From the NCBI GenBank assembly GCA_947461325.1, contig CANHLD010000094.1, positions 1-6,820 of the forward strand: a DNA stretch of 6,820 nucleotides, in the 5' to 3' direction. The notes below the pieces were generated by a model, which worked only from the letters and a program-made list of their open reading frames with translations, was not told the DNA's origin and ran no database searches. A program made the translations under genes and the position numbers. Shown piece after piece: positions 6,003-6,820 of this stretch (its first letter is position 1; each line of letters opens with the position of its first letter). Source of the stretch: Comamonadaceae bacterium. GTDB lineage: Bacteria; Pseudomonadota; Gammaproteobacteria; Burkholderiales; Burkholderiaceae_C.

Positions 6003-6820
6003 ACCATACACAGAAAAAAACTTTTCAATTGATGTCGTGGTTGTTGCTGGCGACGCTAAGTTTGTGGTTGCTTGGATTGACTGCCGGCAGTTCAGGTTTT
6101 GAAATTGCATTAGGTTGGTCAGACCCTATCGTGCAAGAGATCCGTTTGCCTAGAACACTCGGCGCCTGGCTCGCAGGCGCGCTGTTAGGTTTGTCTGGCG
6201 CATTGGCACAGTCATTATTCAGGAATCCATTGGCTGATCCCTATTTGCTTGGTAGTGCTTCCGGTGCTGCCTTGGGTGTGGCATTGGCCTTGGCCTTGGG
6301 CACTTGGGCGGGATCGTATTTGCCCATTGATGTTCAATGGCTGGGGTCTTGGGTTTGGCGGTTGGGTTTGACGGGCTTTGCATTCATCGGCGCTTGGTTA
6401 GCTGTGTTGTTGACATTGATGCTGGCACGCGGCGTTCAACACACTCTGCGTTTATTGTTGGCCGGTGTCGTCGTGGGCGTGGTGCTTGGCGCAATGACTT
6501 CGATGTTGAGTGCGACCCAGCCCCAGTTGCTACCTGCTATGCAATCGTTTTTGTTGGGTAGTACCAGCATGGTGAATGCTTCTGCTTGTTTGCTGATGTG
6601 TATTGTTTTGTTGGTGAGTTGGTTCGCTGCATGGCGCTTAAGCCCTTTGCTGGATGCATTGGTGCTGGGTGAAGATACAGCGCTGAGTCTGGGTTTGCAG
6701 GTGGTGCCTTTGCGTATGTTGTTGCTGGTTGTCATGGCTTTGTGCACAGCCACGGCAGTGGCACAAACAGGTTTGATTGCTTTCGTGGGGTTGGTTGCTC
6801 CGCAATTGGTGCGTTCAAAA
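5999..6820 (+). CDS. btuC: Vitamin B12 ABC transporter permease BtuC, partial (cut by window edge)
   Basis: The first 274 codons of a FecCD-family inner-membrane permease (family length about 330), starting MNHTQKKTFQLMSW. Seen: multiple hydrophobic segments from residue 13 on; RLPR (49-52), followed by GAWLAGALLGLSGALAQSLF and FRNPLADPYLLGSASGA (74-90), the family's conserved early motif; GLIAFVGLVAPQLVR (258-272), the conserved region near the coupling helix, with Gln where most members have His (GLVxPHxxR). The arginine-rich RLPR region corresponds to where E. coli BtuC meets the BtuF glutamates. The ATG overlaps the btuF stop as ATGA. The ATPase gene is expected to the right. Substrate assignment comes from the operon and riboswitch. 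Confidence 0.9.
   Translation, partial: MNHTQKKTFQLMSWLLLATLSLWLLGLTAGSSGFEIALGWSDPIVQEIRLPRTLGAWLAGALLGLSGALAQSLFRNPLADPYLLGSASGAALGVALALALGTWAGSYLPIDVQWLGSWVWRLGLTGFAFIGAWLAVLLTLMLARGVQHTLRLLLAGVVVGVVLGAMTSMLSATQPQLLPAMQSFLLGSTSMVNASACLLMCIVLLVSWFAAWRLSPLLDALVLGEDTALSLGLQVVPLRMLLLVVMALCTATAVAQTGLIAFVGLVAPQLVRSK

Overview
The window looks like a chromosomal segment from a betaproteobacterium, probably Burkholderiales (Comamonadaceae-like), with moderate GC. This rests on the order TIGR02449-type coiled-coil gene, zapA, 6S RNA and on the protein types; it is an inference without a database search.

Left half, minus strand (read from about 2055 down to 1): a small ZapB-like coiled-coil gene overlaps zapA by ATGA. 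A 6S RNA gene (ssrS) lies between zapA and the next ORF, with a 17-bp closing helix and the conserved small hairpin of the 3' half. Next come a ketopantoate-reductase family gene (panE) and, 12 bases further, the first 98 codons of an AMP-forming acyl-CoA ligase that runs off the left edge.

Centre: 2056-2433 is a divergent intergenic region. It holds a complete cobalamin riboswitch on the plus strand, including P1, a GNRA-capped helix, the conserved core, and a P13 hairpin whose loop is complementary to L5 (kissing loop).

Right half, plus strand: the riboswitch leads a tightly packed vitamin B12 uptake operon. It comprises btuB (outer-membrane TonB-dependent receptor), a substrate-binding-fold gene without a signal peptide, btuF (periplasmic binding protein with a signal peptide), and btuC (inner-membrane permease, cut by the right edge). 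Cobalamin would pass through BtuB, be captured by BtuF and be imported by BtuC with an ATPase expected beyond the window. High intracellular cobalamin would repress the operon through the leader RNA. The most unusual points are the signal-less BtuF-like protein inside a B12 operon, the expression platform with a duplicated 10-mer and no obvious terminator or Shine-Dalgarno, and the distinctly AT-richer composition of btuB.
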